The notes under the pieces were generated by a model, which ran no database searches, was not told the DNA's origin, and saw nothing but the letters and a program-made list of their open reading frames with translations. A stretch of 64,000 nucleotides of DNA, from contig NZ_CADCXN010000124.1 of the NCBI RefSeq assembly GCF_902806695.1, positions 33,999 through 97,998 on the forward strand, given 5' to 3'. The DNA comes from Candidatus Methylobacter favarea. Its GTDB lineage: Bacteria; Pseudomonadota; Gammaproteobacteria; Methylococcales; Methylomonadaceae. Below, piece after piece: positions 1 through 9,270 of this stretch. Made by a program: the position numbers and the translations under genes. Numbering within the stretch: the stretch's first letter is position 1; each line of letters opens with the position of its first letter.

Positions 1-975
1 TATCTGGAGCGGGATATTAATCTGGCCGGCAAATCCATGCTGCATACGCTGGAGCCCCGGCTGTTTTATTTATATATTCCCAAAAAGGATCAGAGCGATA
101 TTCCGATCTTTGATACGGCCCTGTATGACTTCTGGTACAGCAGTCTATTCCGGGAAAACCGCTTTAGCGGCACGGATCGGGTGCAGGATGCCAATCAGGT
201 AACCGTTGCCTTAACTTCGCGATTGCAAGATCCTGCAACCGGCAGGGAAAGGCTGAGGCTGAACATCGGTGAAATCCTGTATTTTCGTGACCGGGAAGTT
301 ACGGCGCCCGTCATTACCGTCAGTAAAAACGGCAAGTACCTGGAAGGCCCCGTTGAAACCAGTACGCTATCGCCCCTGGTTTCAGAATTATATGCCCAGC
401 TGACCGATCATGTTTCTATGGAAACCGGCTTGCAATGGGATCCTGACCAGAATGATATTGTCCGGGGCAAGGCAGTGCTTCATTTTATCAACCAGCCGGA
501 TGAGATTATTAATGTGGGATATCTTTACAGAAAAAACAACCTGATTGAGAATACCCTGAACAGCAATAATATCCCTCTGAATGATCCGTTAAGAGATACC
601 AGTTTTATAAGAAGCAATGACATTATCCAGACGGACGTGTCGTTTCGCTGGCCGATATACAATAACTGGTATGCGGTAGGACGCTGGCAATATTCGCTGC
701 TCTACAACACCACCCAGGACAGCTTTATCGGCCTGGAAAAAGAAAATTGCTGCTGGCGTTTTCGCGTCATCGGGCGGCGCTACATTAACAGTATTATCAA
801 TAATAACCTCATTAATACCACTAGCGATCTCAATAGCCTCAATACCACAGTCAGCGGCACCAGCCAGACCGGTGTATTTTTCCAGATAGAGCTTAAGGGC
901 TTGACAGGGATAGGAGAAAAACTGGACCGATTCTTCGAGCAGAGTATTTACGGTTACCGGAAACCTCAACAATGA
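1..975 (+). CDS. lptD: LPS-assembly protein LptD, C-terminal part (partial)
   Basis: This is the C-terminal end of the outer-membrane beta-barrel that inserts lipopolysaccharide into the outer leaflet. The frame is open from base 1, so the gene begins upstream of the window; the first ATG at 37 is internal. About 324 residues are visible. The segment [12 protein letters not shown] followed by [20 protein letters not shown] and [12 protein letters not shown] is typical of the LptD barrel, as is the alternating strand pattern to the end. The stop overlaps the start of surA by four bases (ATGA). The lptD-surA order is conserved in gammaproteobacteria, and SurA is the chaperone that helps LptD fold. 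Confidence 0.95.
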   Translation, partial: YLERDINLAGKSMLHTLEPRLFYLYIPKKDQSDIPIFDTALYDFWYSSLFRENRFSGTDRVQDANQVTVALTSRLQDPATGRERLRLNIGEILYFRDREVTAPVITVSKNGKYLEGPVETSTLSPLVSELYAQLTDHVSMETGLQWDPDQNDIVRGKAVLHFINQPDEIINVGYLYRKNNLIENTLNSNNIPLNDPLRDTSFIRSNDIIQTDVSFRWPIYNNWYAVGRWQYSLLYNTTQDSFIGLEKENCCWRFRVIGRRYINSIINNNLINTTSDLNSLNTTVSGTSQTGVFFQIELKGLTGIGEKLDRFFEQSIYGYRKPQQ

Positions 976-2276
976 TAGATCAGAAAAAAATGACCAGGGT
1001 GATTGCATCTGTCCTGTTTTGCAGTTTTTTATTCAGCAGCTTTCCAGTTCAGGCTGAAGTGCTGGATACCATTATTGCCGTGGTTGAAGATGACGTTATT
1101 CTGGAGCACGAGCTGCAGCGCGAGGTAGCGGCAATCGAGCAAAGAATTCAAGCCGCTAAGGCGGCGATGCCGCCTGCGTCCGTGCTGCGCAGACAAGTGC
1201 TGGAAAAGATGATTGTCGATAAGCTGCAACGGCAGCTGGCCGAAAGAGCCGGAGTTAATGTTACCGAGGAAATGCTCAATAGTTCAGCGGCTGATATTGC
1301 CCAAAGAAATAATATGAATTTGCAGGAATTCAGGGCGGAACTGGAAAGCCAGGGTATTAGCTATAAAAGTTTTCTGGATAATATGCGCAATGAAATTATC
1401 ATAAATCAGCTGCGGGGCAGAGAAATAGGCGGGCGTATTAAAGTAACGGATAGAGAGGTCGATCACTACCTGGAAACCCAGGATAAAATCGGTGAACAGG
1501 CTGTTCAGTATCATTTAGGCCATATACTGATTGCCGTGAAAGAAGCCGCCTCTGCAGCGCAGATACAAAAAGCTCGCAGTAAAGCTGAAGTCATTGTCAA
1601 GAACCTGCGGGCAGGACAGGATTTCACGCAAAGCGCAATCAGCGAGTCGAATGACGCCAATGCGCTAAAAGGAGGCGATTTGGGTTGGCGGACGATGGGC
1701 GACATCCCCACATTGTTTGTGGATGTGGTCGGTAAATTGGCTCAAGGCGAGGTGGCGGAGCCTATCCGCAGCCCAAGCGGTTTTCATATTATAAAAATGC
1801 TGGAGCTAAAAGGCCTTGATGCCCACATGGTGACCAAAACCAAGGTCCGGCATATCCTGATAAAAACCAATGAGCTGATTGATGATGCGGAGGCAAAAAA
1901 ACGCCTGCTCGCCTTAAAAGCGCGTATTGCTGACGGCGATGATTTTGCAGCGCTCGCACGCGCGCATTCCGATGACAAAGGTTCGGCATTAAAGGGCGGA
2001 TCACTCGACTGGGTTGGGCCCGGAGACCTGGTTAAGCCGTTTGAAGAAGCTATGGGGAAACTGGCCGTCAATGAAATCAGCGAACCTGTACAGACTCAAT
2101 TTGGCTGGCACTTGATTCAGGTGCTGGACCGGCAAAATAAAGACAACAGCGAGGAGTTTAAAAGAAATCTGGTTCGGGAGGCAATCCGCAAACGAAAAAT
2201 TGAGGAAGAAACAGAACTTTGGCTGCGCCGCTTACGGGACGAAGCTTTTGTAGAAATCTATCAGGACCGGCTTTGA
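972..2276 (+). CDS. surA: periplasmic chaperone and peptidyl-prolyl isomerase SurA
   Basis: SurA escorts unfolded outer-membrane proteins across the periplasm. The 434-residue product starts with a signal peptide (hydrophobic stretch at residues 9-27, cleavage probably after PVQA at 28). An N-terminal SurA domain with [13 protein letters not shown] follows, then two parvulin domains at about 178-280 ([11 protein letters not shown]) and 290-390 (KVRHILIKT). Length is close to the E. coli protein (428). The start overlaps the lptD stop, so the two are probably translationally coupled. Confidence 0.97.
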   Translation: MIDQKKMTRVIASVLFCSFLFSSFPVQAEVLDTIIAVVEDDVILEHELQREVAAIEQRIQAAKAAMPPASVLRRQVLEKMIVDKLQRQLAERAGVNVTEEMLNSSAADIAQRNNMNLQEFRAELESQGISYKSFLDNMRNEIIINQLRGREIGGRIKVTDREVDHYLETQDKIGEQAVQYHLGHILIAVKEAASAAQIQKARSKAEVIVKNLRAGQDFTQSAISESNDANALKGGDLGWRTMGDIPTLFVDVVGKLAQGEVAEPIRSPSGFHIIKMLELKGLDAHMVTKTKVRHILIKTNELIDDAEAKKRLLALKARIADGDDFAALARAHSDDKGSALKGGSLDWVGPGDLVKPFEEAMGKLAVNEISEPVQTQFGWHLIQVLDRQNKDNSEEFKRNLVREAIRKRKIEEETELWLRRLRDEAFVEIYQDRL

Positions 2277-2320
2277 ATAACGCAGCGGCGATCAACCGTT
2301 CGAAGAGCATGAAATAGAGG

Positions 2321-2923
2321 ATGAATATCAGCAATAAACCGGCCGCATCCCGGCAAGGCGCGAAGACTCAGTTGAAAACTCTTTTGCAGCCGATACTTCA
2401 GGGTAAAACCATAGAGTCTGAGCGTACGCTAATCAAGGAAGTAGCGGCTGAACTGCACACTGATATTCTGGATTGCGCCGCCGCGTTGCTGATCTGTTTA
2501 AATCAGGAAGCCCCTGCTTTTAAACATGCATTCTGCTGCACGCCGCAAAAGCCGGATAAATTAACCGCTCTTGAAAGTCTCCAGACGAGCACGAAAATGG
2601 TCCGCTATCGTCTGGATGTGGGGCGTAAAAACCAGCTTACTCTGGAAGAACTCAAGAAGGTATTGGTTGAGGAGTCAGGCGTCGATAAAAATAATATCCG
2701 GAATGTTAATATACAAGCGGATTACACGCTTATCGAACTGCCCGATAAAATGCCGCTGGATATATTCGAGCATTTAAAATCAGTGGAAATTAATCACCAT
2801 AAGCTCGATATAAAGCGGGTAAAATCCCGCCATAAAAAGCGCCGGAATCCTCGTTCCAGACAGACATTGCAGCCTAAGCCTAGATTAATTGATGACGGTG
2901 ATAATAAAATCGGGGTTGAGTAG
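2321..2923 (+). CDS. stand-alone DbpA-type RNA-binding domain protein
   Basis: A 200-residue basic protein. Residues about 93-165 (MVRYRLDVGRKNQLTLEELK, then GVDKNNIRNVNIQADYTLIE and LPDKMPLDIFEHLKSVEI) match the small RRM-like RNA-binding domain found at the C-terminus of DEAD-box helicases of the DbpA/CsdA type. A lysine- and arginine-rich tail (KRVKSRHKKRRNPRSRQ) follows. The N-terminal 90 residues resemble the helical linker after the helicase core, but no helicase motifs are present here or upstream. RNA binding is inferred from the domain; the target is unknown. It lies 44 bases after surA and may share its transcript. The start is uncertain because the GAGG is almost adjacent to the ATG. 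Confidence 0.7.
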   Translation: MNISNKPAASRQGAKTQLKTLLQPILQGKTIESERTLIKEVAAELHTDILDCAAALLICLNQEAPAFKHAFCCTPQKPDKLTALESLQTSTKMVRYRLDVGRKNQLTLEELKKVLVEESGVDKNNIRNVNIQADYTLIELPDKMPLDIFEHLKSVEINHHKLDIKRVKSRHKKRRNPRSRQTLQPKPRLIDDGDNKIGVE

Positions 2924-3045
2924 CCAATTAAATAGGGCATTTAAGCAAGCCCTTTCCGCGCCGTCCATATGATTGCCTAAGAAAAATAATGCAATTCCCG
3001 GAGCGACTCCCTTAAGAAGTTGAAGCATGCGCCTAGTTAATTTTA

Positions 3046-4239
3046 ATGACAGCTAATTTAAGCAAAATGACAGAAATTCAATATATAAACACGCCTGCTC
3101 AACTGGCGGAGCTGTGTAAGCAGATAAAGAAAGAACCCTGGCTGGCTCTTGATACCGAATTTTTACGCGAAAAGACCTATTATCCGAAGTTCTGCTTGCT
3201 GCAAATAGCAACGCCGGAATGGGTGGCCTGCATTGATCCTTTGGCACTGCCTGATCTGGATAGTCTTTTTGAAGCCTTATACAGTCCATCAATTGTCAAA
3301 ATATTTCATTCCTGCCGCCAGGATCTGGAAATTTTTTATCAACTGACCGGCAAATTGCCGACACCTGTTTTTGATACCCAGCTAGCGGCGCCGCTGCTGG
3401 GTTTTCAGGAAAATCCCGGTTATGCGATGCTGGTTTCCAGTTTATTGAATGTTAATCTGAACAAAGCCCATACCAGAGCGGATTGGAGCCGGCGGCCATT
3501 GACCGGCGATCAAATTCAATATGCTGCAGATGATGTGATTTATTTATGCAAGATTTATCAATTAATGGCCAGTAAATTAACTGAGCTGGGCAGGATGGAT
3601 TGGCTCAGGCAGGACTTTGCCGAGCTGGCCAATCCGAATCTTTATGAGGTGACGCCGGAAAAAGCCTGGCTGAAAATCAGAGGCAAAAACAAACTGACGG
3701 GAAAGCAGTTGTCAATTGTTCAGGCACTGGCTGAATGGCGGGAAAAATCGGCGCAGTCCGAGAATCGCCCCAAGAGCTGGCTGCTGCGGGATGAATTGCT
3801 GTTTGATTTGGCCAAACTGCAACCGGAAACGGTTAGCCAGTTAGTCAATGTGCGGGGCGTCAATGAGCGCGTCGTTAATCGTTATGGACAGGAACTGTGC
3901 CGGTTAATCACCGCCGCCAAGCAACGTCCGCCGAGTCCTTTAAATGCCAAAGGGCGGCCGGTTAAAAAAACCCAACAGCAGGAAGCCGTACTGGATATTT
4001 TAACGGCATTAGTAAGAATACGGGCTGAAGAGAATGCCTTGAATCCCGTCATTCTCGCCGCCCGTAAAGATCTGGAAGCGCTGCTGTTTAATGATGAAGA
4101 GGAGGAGTGCTTATTACTGCACGGCTGGCGCTTCAGCATGGTGGGCAGGGAATTGGTAGGCTTATTAAAAGGCGAACTGCTGCTTGGCGTTAAGTCGGAA
4201 AAACTCAATATTATCGAGAAAGCAGTGCTTGATTACTAG
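3046..4239 (+). CDS. rnd: ribonuclease D
   Basis: 3'-5' exoribonuclease that trims tRNA precursors and other small RNAs. The 397-residue protein has the DEDDy exonuclease domain: D36 and E38 in ALDTEFLRE, D93 in HSCRQDLE, Y159 and D163 in YAADDV. An HRDC-like helical region follows at about 225-300 (KQLSIVQALAEWREKSA) with a second helical domain to the end. A start at 3067 (MTEIQYINTP) is equally possible and closer to the E. coli N-terminus. The gene converges on the creA-like gene with 21 bases between the stops and no obvious hairpin. Confidence 0.95.
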   Translation: MTANLSKMTEIQYINTPAQLAELCKQIKKEPWLALDTEFLREKTYYPKFCLLQIATPEWVACIDPLALPDLDSLFEALYSPSIVKIFHSCRQDLEIFYQLTGKLPTPVFDTQLAAPLLGFQENPGYAMLVSSLLNVNLNKAHTRADWSRRPLTGDQIQYAADDVIYLCKIYQLMASKLTELGRMDWLRQDFAELANPNLYEVTPEKAWLKIRGKNKLTGKQLSIVQALAEWREKSAQSENRPKSWLLRDELLFDLAKLQPETVSQLVNVRGVNERVVNRYGQELCRLITAAKQRPPSPLNAKGRPVKKTQQQEAVLDILTALVRIRAEENALNPVILAARKDLEALLFNDEEEECLLLHGWRFSMVGRELVGLLKGELLLGVKSEKLNIIEKAVLDY

Positions 4240-4260
4240 GGCGGCGAAATGCCTCAGCCC

Positions 4261-4731
4261 TTAGGGTCGGAGAGAAACGGCGGTGATGCTGTTTTTTGGA
4301 GATCCTTCAATAACTCTATCGCTATAAACCAGATAAACCAGAGCATTTCGCTTTTTGTCATAGAAACGTACGACCTGCATTGATTTAAATATTAACGAAG
4401 TGCGCTGCTTGAAAACCTGTTCATTGTCACGTTTGCCGCTCCTGATATCATCAGGGAGGGTGACAGGGCCGGTCTGCTGACAGGAAATGGACGCATCCGA
4501 TTTATCCTCGGCCACACCGATACCTCCCGAAATACCTCCCGTCTTCGCCCGGCTCAGATAACAGGTCACGCCGGCTACTGCCGGATCATCGAAAGCTTCA
4601 ACGACAATCTTGTCATCGGGTCCCATCCATTTGAATTTTGTATCAACATGGCCCAATGTTTCCGCACCGGCTGTTAACATGTTAAGTACCAGAGCAAGGC
4701 TTAGCAGCGACCAAAAAATTAGCTTTTTCAT
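4261..4731 (-). CDS. creA: CreA family protein
   Basis: Exported protein of the CreA family, whose biochemical role is unknown. I place the start at 4731 ([16 protein letters not shown]) because an AGGAG lies nine bases upstream; the longer frame to 4776 has no such site. This gives 156 residues with a signal peptide ending near LTAGAE. Family features seen are [49 protein letters not shown] and [20 protein letters not shown]. Two conserved cysteines (in VTCYLS and ISCQQT) may form a periplasmic disulfide. Confidence 0.9.
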   Translation of the reverse strand: MKKLIFWSLLSLALVLNMLTAGAETLGHVDTKFKWMGPDDKIVVEAFDDPAVAGVTCYLSRAKTGGISGGIGVAEDKSDASISCQQTGPVTLPDDIRSGKRDNEQVFKQRTSLIFKSMQVVRFYDKKRNALVYLVYSDRVIEGSPKNSITAVSLRP

Positions 4732-5227
4732 TGGAAAGAAACTCCTGAATGTTGGAAATGGAACAGTTTTAGGCAAGTATGTTAATCGTGCTGTGCATTG
4801 TTACATTTGATTTTAATTGTAGCGAGTATTTTTTATGTAGGTTCTGTTTTTCTATTCAGCCAGATTAAATTGACGAGGCCATGCAGGATTATTAAATAAA
4901 TCATGAGCCATCTTTGACAATTTATTTTAAAGCATAAGGTGCAATGGCCGGAAAGACTGCCGCTTTTTTCCAGGTTTGCTTTGCTAAAACGATTTATGAA
5001 GTTTAGAAATGACCGATTTATATCAGCTACTGTAATAATCTTCCGTAATAGCACCCGTTTAATTTGTTTTTATAGGGAATTTAATGCAAAGCAGCGAATC
5101 TCTGAAACAGCGTTAATGCTCAAAAGTTTTAGCTTAAAATGCTGGCATGGCTTTGTACCAGATCTGCTGCCGGCTGAATTTCCTGACCTGACTTTTTATA
5201 CAACTCTTTACAAGGAACCTAAACATT
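4732..5227. other. intergenic region between creA and the DUF4112 gene
   Basis: About 500 bases, AT-rich. It must carry the creA promoter (leftward) and any promoter for the DUF4112 gene (rightward). The open frames here (4833-5054 minus, 4939-5274 plus) have no ribosome-binding site or protein-like composition, and the second overlaps the DUF4112 start, so I do not call them genes. I see no RNA gene. Confidence 0.5.
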
Positions 5228-5680
5228 ATGAAAAATATAAAACAACTGGAGCGTTGGGCATGGTTGCTGGATAATTCAATTCGTATTCCTGGAACTTCTA
5301 TCCGGATGGGGCTCGATAGTCTGATAGGCTTAATTCCGGGCATAGGTGATGTAACGGGGGGAGCTTTATCCAGTTATCTCCTGCTGCAGGCTGTTAGTAC
5401 GGGAGTTCCTACTGTAGTTATTGCCCGCATGGCCGTAAATATCGTATTTGATACGCTCATAGGCATGATCCCTGTAGCCGGCGATATTTTTGATATTGTT
5501 TTTAAAGCAAATCAAAAAAATATTGAACTGATGACCGCTTACCATAATTCACCCCGAGAAGCGGTCAGAAGAAGTGCGGTCTCTATCGCGATAATATCAA
5601 TTTCCCTTATTAGCGGGCTGGCGCTTGTTATTTGGGCAGCTGTTAAGATATTGATATGGCTGATAAATGCCATTAATTAA
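5228..5680 (+). CDS. DUF4112 family membrane protein
   Basis: A 150-residue protein of the DUF4112 family, function unknown. The family core is visible: LERWAWLLDNSIRIPGT, GLDSLIGLIPGIGDV, a hydrophobic stretch at about 45-75, DTLIGMIPVAGDIFDIVFKA, and a C-terminal membrane span at about 118-147 (ISISLISGLALVIWAAVKIL). The repeated G(L/M)IP(G/V)(I/A)GD motif is characteristic. A ribosome-binding AAGGA lies ten bases upstream of the ATG. No operon partner is evident. Confidence 0.85.
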   Translation: MKNIKQLERWAWLLDNSIRIPGTSIRMGLDSLIGLIPGIGDVTGGALSSYLLLQAVSTGVPTVVIARMAVNIVFDTLIGMIPVAGDIFDIVFKANQKNIELMTAYHNSPREAVRRSAVSIAIISISLISGLALVIWAAVKILIWLINAIN

Positions 5681-5760
5681 CCGGTATTCAGTCTTAAGCC
5701 TTAGCAATCTGCCTTAAGTCTGCTGAACGGTTTTCATTTATAACCCACGAGGAACAGATA

Positions 5761-6450
5761 ATGGCCAATATGCAATCTCCCACTATAAATAATCCCAGCG
5801 TTTTAATTCCGGTTAATCCGGCCATTGAAAAGTATATGCGCACTTTAACAAGTCAAACTGATCATCCGGTATTGACGCAGATGGAAACTCTGGCGGAAGA
5901 GAAAAGTTTTCCTATCGTTGGGCGATTAGTAGGTATTTTTCTTGAGACTCTGGCAAAGACCGCCAATGCCAAACGGGTATTTGAATTTGGCAGCGGCTAT
6001 GGTTATTCCGCTTACTGGTTTGCAAGAGCAGTTGGGCCTGATGGCCAAGTGATTTGCACAGACGGCGATGCGGCGAATAAGGTAAAAGCGCAGCTATATC
6101 TTGATGCTGCCGGTTTATGGGACAGAATTGATTTCCGGGCGGAAATCGCCCAGGAAGTTTTTGCCAGGACTGACGGTCTATTCGACATTTGTTACAATGA
6201 TGTTGATAAAAATGAATATCCGGAAGTTTGGCAAATGGCTAAAGACCGGATTCGTCCAGGCGGGCTTTATATTGCCGATAATGTACTGTGGCATGGACGC
6301 GTAGCGGTGGACAACTATGTTGATGTATTTATCGGCTGGACCGAAGCCATAATGGAGCATAATCAGCTCATATTTAATGATCCTGAATTTGACGCTTTTA
6401 TAAATCCGACCAGGGATGGAGTTATTGTCGCGCGCAAAAAGACAGTATGA
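5761..6450 (+). CDS. class I SAM-dependent O-methyltransferase
   Basis: A 229-residue protein of the O-methyltransferase family 3 (caffeoyl-CoA or catechol type). It transfers a methyl group from S-adenosylmethionine. Glycine-rich motif I is FEFGSGYGYSAYWFARAVG at about 76-94, followed by the acidic end of the next strand (ICTDGD). YNDVDKNEYPEVW and LYIADNVLWHGRV match the metal-binding and catalytic region of this family. The substrate cannot be told from sequence. The gene stands alone behind a 80-base gap, with a GAGGAAC site about eight bases before the ATG. Confidence 0.88.
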   Translation: MANMQSPTINNPSVLIPVNPAIEKYMRTLTSQTDHPVLTQMETLAEEKSFPIVGRLVGIFLETLAKTANAKRVFEFGSGYGYSAYWFARAVGPDGQVICTDGDAANKVKAQLYLDAAGLWDRIDFRAEIAQEVFARTDGLFDICYNDVDKNEYPEVWQMAKDRIRPGGLYIADNVLWHGRVAVDNYVDVFIGWTEAIMEHNQLIFNDPEFDAFINPTRDGVIVARKKTV

Positions 6451-6475
6451 GTTCTAAAATAATGCATCGGCAAAT

Positions 6476-6694
6476 TTAAAGAACCTGGCGCTTTATTGCT
6501 TTTTCAAGCTGCCGTAGTTGCCCTGAATCCAGCCATTTTTTGCACCAGACATTAAGCGCAGTGGCGTTGGCTTTCATTACATTAAACTCCTGGCGAGCCT
6601 GGCCCGGTTGCTCTTTAGGCCACCAGGAGTGGGCTTCCAGTTGTTTTTGTAAAAAATCACGCGCCGGTGCAAATTCTGATTCATTTATTTTCAT
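6476..6694 (-). CDS. small hypothetical protein
   Basis: A 72-residue protein I do not recognise. It is rich in Q, K, A and W, with no signal peptide or membrane span; predicted mostly helical (FAPARDFLQKQLEAHSWW, then NVWCKKWLDSGQLRQLEKAI). A GGAA lies seven bases upstream of the ATG. Called because its composition is protein-like and it fills a gap between divergent or convergent neighbours, not because of homology. It could be a spurious frame. Confidence 0.5.
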   Translation of the reverse strand: MKINESEFAPARDFLQKQLEAHSWWPKEQPGQARQEFNVMKANATALNVWCKKWLDSGQLRQLEKAIKRQVL

Positions 6695-6955
6695 AATGTA
6701 TTTCCATCTGTATTAATCGGTTTTGGCTAAGAATGAGTGCTGAAAAATCATAAGTTTAAACTGGCTTTGCGGTAGAAGTCAGGCAATTTTCTGTTCACGC
6801 CTTGGAGTTACACTTGCTCATCAAGTTCCTGATCGGTGTATGCTTGGAATTGCTCCGAAATTTTTCTTATGGCTGGATGCAACTTAAATGACAGTTTTTA
6901 AGCTACTGACTATTGCCATGCTCTCATTATTTATTGTGCAGGTATTTTTAATCTG

Positions 6956-7858
6956 ATGCGTATAGCCCTGGCTTATATTAGCGTCATTTTGCTTTGGGCG
7001 ACAACGCCGCTGGCCATTAAATGGAGCGGCGAAGGTTCAGGCTTTCTATTTGGCGTTACCGGACGGATGGTAATAGGCGCCGCCTGCATATTATTCGTAA
7101 TGGGAATAAAGGGGCAGCGCCTGGCCTGGCACCGTAAAGCCGGATTGACTTATTTGGCCGTGGCCGTACAGATCTATGGATCCATGCTGGCTGTTTATTG
7201 GGCCGCGCAATTTATTCCTTCCGGCTGGATTTCAGTAATATTTGGCCTGACACCTTTGCTCACGGCTTTACTGGCGGCAATGTGGCTGGGAGAACGCAGC
7301 TTGAAAGCGGGCAAGTTGTTATCGTATGTTCTGGGCAGTAGCGGCCTGGCCATTATGTTCGGTTCGGCCTTGCAGCTGGGTCATAATGCTGTGCTGGGCA
7401 TTATCGGCGTGCTCACCGCCGCCTTGCTGCAATCGACAAGTGCAGTCTGGATAAAACGCATTGATGCAAAAGTCCCTGCTTTATCTCAGGTAGGAGGGGG
7501 GCTAACAGTGGCAATACCGCCTTATTTGCTAACCTGGGCGATAATGGATGGTCATTGGCCGGCAGTAGTATCGCCCCTCAACTTGATAGCCATTATTTAT
7601 CTGGGCGTAATCGCTACTACCATAGGTTTTGTGCTGTATTACTATTTGCTTACCCGGCTTGCGGCTACGCGTGTCGCGCTGATTACCATGGTTTCGCCGG
7701 TGTTGGCCCTGATTATTGGAAATGCCATTAATAATGAACCACTGACTTTAAAGGTTATAGCGGGTACTTTTCTAATTCTAATAGCGCTTATTACGCATGA
7801 ATTTGTTGATCGATCAAGTGCCGGTAAGTCAGGAAGTATCATTAAGGAAGAGGCATAG
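6956..7858 (+). CDS. EamA/DMT family transporter
   Basis: An inner-membrane protein of 300 residues with about ten predicted membrane spans arranged as two EamA repeats, typical of the drug/metabolite transporter superfamily. Landmarks are ISVILLWATTPLAIKWSGEG at the start, SGWISVIFGLTPLLTALLAA and WLGERSLKAGKLLSYVLG in the first half, and LAATRVALITMVSPVLALII in the second. The substrate is unknown; relatives export amino acids or metabolites. The hydrophilic C-terminal tail (VDRSSAGKSGS) is probably cytoplasmic. Confidence 0.9.
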   Translation: MRIALAYISVILLWATTPLAIKWSGEGSGFLFGVTGRMVIGAACILFVMGIKGQRLAWHRKAGLTYLAVAVQIYGSMLAVYWAAQFIPSGWISVIFGLTPLLTALLAAMWLGERSLKAGKLLSYVLGSSGLAIMFGSALQLGHNAVLGIIGVLTAALLQSTSAVWIKRIDAKVPALSQVGGGLTVAIPPYLLTWAIMDGHWPAVVSPLNLIAIIYLGVIATTIGFVLYYYLLTRLAATRVALITMVSPVLALIIGNAINNEPLTLKVIAGTFLILIALITHEFVDRSSAGKSGSIIKEEA

Positions 7859-7902
7859 ATAAACTGTTAGATAAAAAATAATCAAGAAGAGTTAAAATGT
7901 TT

Positions 7903-7932
7903 TTGCTCAAGTTACATTTTTAGTGCTACTAT
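7903..7932 (+). promoter_or_regulatory. candidate sigma-70 promoter of the cold-shock gene
   Basis: A -35-like TTGCTC (7903-7908) lies 18 bases from TACTAT (7927-7932), and the -10 is preceded by TGC, giving an extended -10. Transcription from here would give a leader of roughly 90 bases before the csp start, which agrees with the long leaders of cspA-type genes. Assigned by eye. Confidence 0.4.
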
Positions 7933-8027
7933 TTGGACGCTGTGAAAGTTTGAGCCGGCTTTAATTTAATGAAGCTGGGATTTGTAAAGCCGACCAAAAT
8001 TGGCGTTTTTTTAAGTAAGAGTGTGAT

Positions 8028-8237
8028 ATGTCAGATCAAGTTGTAGGTACTGTTAAATGGTTCAATGATGAAAAAGGTTTTGGATTTATTGAGCAAGAAG
8101 GCGGCAAAGATGTTTTTGTTCACCATAGCGCAATTAACGGTTCCGGCCGCAAAACCTTGCGGGAAGGCCAAAGAGTTACGATGCAGGTAACTCAGGGTCA
8201 AAAAGGCCCGCAAGCAGAGAATGTAACCCCCGCGTAA
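8028..8237 (+). CDS. CspA family cold-shock protein
   Basis: A 69-residue single cold-shock domain that binds single-stranded RNA or DNA and melts RNA secondary structure. Both nucleic-acid-binding motifs are intact: RNP1-like KGFGFIEQE and RNP2-like VFVHHSAI. Length and start ([17 protein letters not shown]) match the family. It is monocistronic: a promoter candidate lies about 95 bases upstream and a long perfect hairpin lies 11 bases after the stop. Which csp paralogue this is, and whether it is cold-induced, cannot be told. Confidence 0.96.
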   Translation: MSDQVVGTVKWFNDEKGFGFIEQEGGKDVFVHHSAINGSGRKTLREGQRVTMQVTQGQKGPQAENVTPA

Positions 8238-8248
8238 CAAACCGATAA

Positions 8249-8285
8249 GCGAACCCAAAGTCAACTGACTTTGGGTTCGCTCTTT
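8249..8285 (+). terminator. hairpin terminator after the cold-shock gene
   Basis: A perfect 15-base inverted repeat (GCGAACCCAAAGTCA, 8249-8263, and its complement at 8266-8280) with a two-base centre, followed by TCTTT. The stem is unusually strong for its short T tract. It is 11 bases after the csp stop codon. Confidence 0.75.
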
Positions 8286-8733
8286 GAATGTAATGACTCG
8301 GACAACTCCCTGCCATTGTCCAGTGGCAAGGGATTGCTAAAAGCGCCACTGTGCGAATCGGTTTGGCAAAGACTTAAAGACAGGCTATTCTATTTGTACT
8401 TTTTGTATTAATAGCTATATATGTTGTAACTAAAACCGGCTTGTCCATTTCTGCGTAAGATGAATACCGGTGGCAGTGTTTTATGCTGGATAAATTTCGC
8501 CGATATCCGCTGCTAGCCCCTGGCGTTCTTTATTAATATTCCGGACTTCCGAAAGCCGCGCCAAAGCAATTCGCCTTGCCTGTCTTCAATCCTCGACACA
8601 TTACACGCACAGACTGTGCCTGAGCAAGATATTTGTCAGTAAGAAGGACTGCCTACCCGCTTCCCTGCCGCTGCTCTTGTTTTATTAGCAAAAAACCATA
8701 CTATACCTGCATGATAAATAAACCTTTGCCTGC
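8286..8733. other. gene-free stretch between csp and the SRPBCC gene
   Basis: About 450 bases without a convincing open frame, tRNA or insertion sequence on either strand. It should carry the promoter of the downstream SRPBCC gene. I see nothing else I can support. Confidence 0.5.
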
Positions 8734-9207
8734 ATGCCCAAGTTTCACTTGACTACATTCTGGCTGATTCCTGCGCCTGTCAAAACGGTTTGGTCATGCC
8801 TGGTCGATACTGAAACATGGCCATCCTGGTGGAAATACGTGATTGCAGTCGAGCAAATGGAAGAAGGGGATATAAATGGAATTAACAATGTCAGACGTTA
8901 TTACTGGCGTACCTGTTTGCCGTATAGCCTGATGTTGAATTTGCGGGTAACGCAAATTCAAGCTAATCGCTTCATTAATGTTGAAGTAACAGGCGATTTA
9001 CAGGGGGAGGGCATTTGTCAATTAACTTCCGCAGGCTCGACAAATCAAACTCAGGTTGAATTTAAGTGGCGGGTATATACCTGCAAACCCTGGATGAACT
9101 GGTTTGCTTCCTTGACTCGCCCAATTTTTGCCTGGAACCATGCGCGGGTCATGAAAAAAGGTGAGCAAAGTTTGATTCAGCATCTGGCAACCATGAAAAA
9201 TTCATAA
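8734..9207 (+). CDS. SRPBCC (START-like) superfamily protein
   Basis: A 157-residue protein with the polyketide-cyclase/START-like fold pattern: an N-terminal strand (TTFWLIPAPVKTVWSCLVD), the loop TETWPSWWKYV, central strands and a long C-terminal helix (WNHARVMKKGEQSLIQHLAT). Such proteins bind hydrophobic ligands in a cavity; some are enzymes, many are uncharacterised. The ligand here is unknown. The eleven tryptophans or so give it an unusually aromatic composition. Confidence 0.75.
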   Translation: MPKFHLTTFWLIPAPVKTVWSCLVDTETWPSWWKYVIAVEQMEEGDINGINNVRRYYWRTCLPYSLMLNLRVTQIQANRFINVEVTGDLQGEGICQLTSAGSTNQTQVEFKWRVYTCKPWMNWFASLTRPIFAWNHARVMKKGEQSLIQHLATMKNS

Positions 9208-9270
9208 TTCCTATGGAATACTAATCTTTATCAGGTTAACCTGTTCAATTTACTATTTTTGTCAAAAATC

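Noticed and set aside
4939..5274. 111-codon plus-strand frame upstream of the DUF4112 gene
   Set aside because: It overlaps the start of a recognised gene, has no ribosome-binding site, and shows no protein-like pattern.
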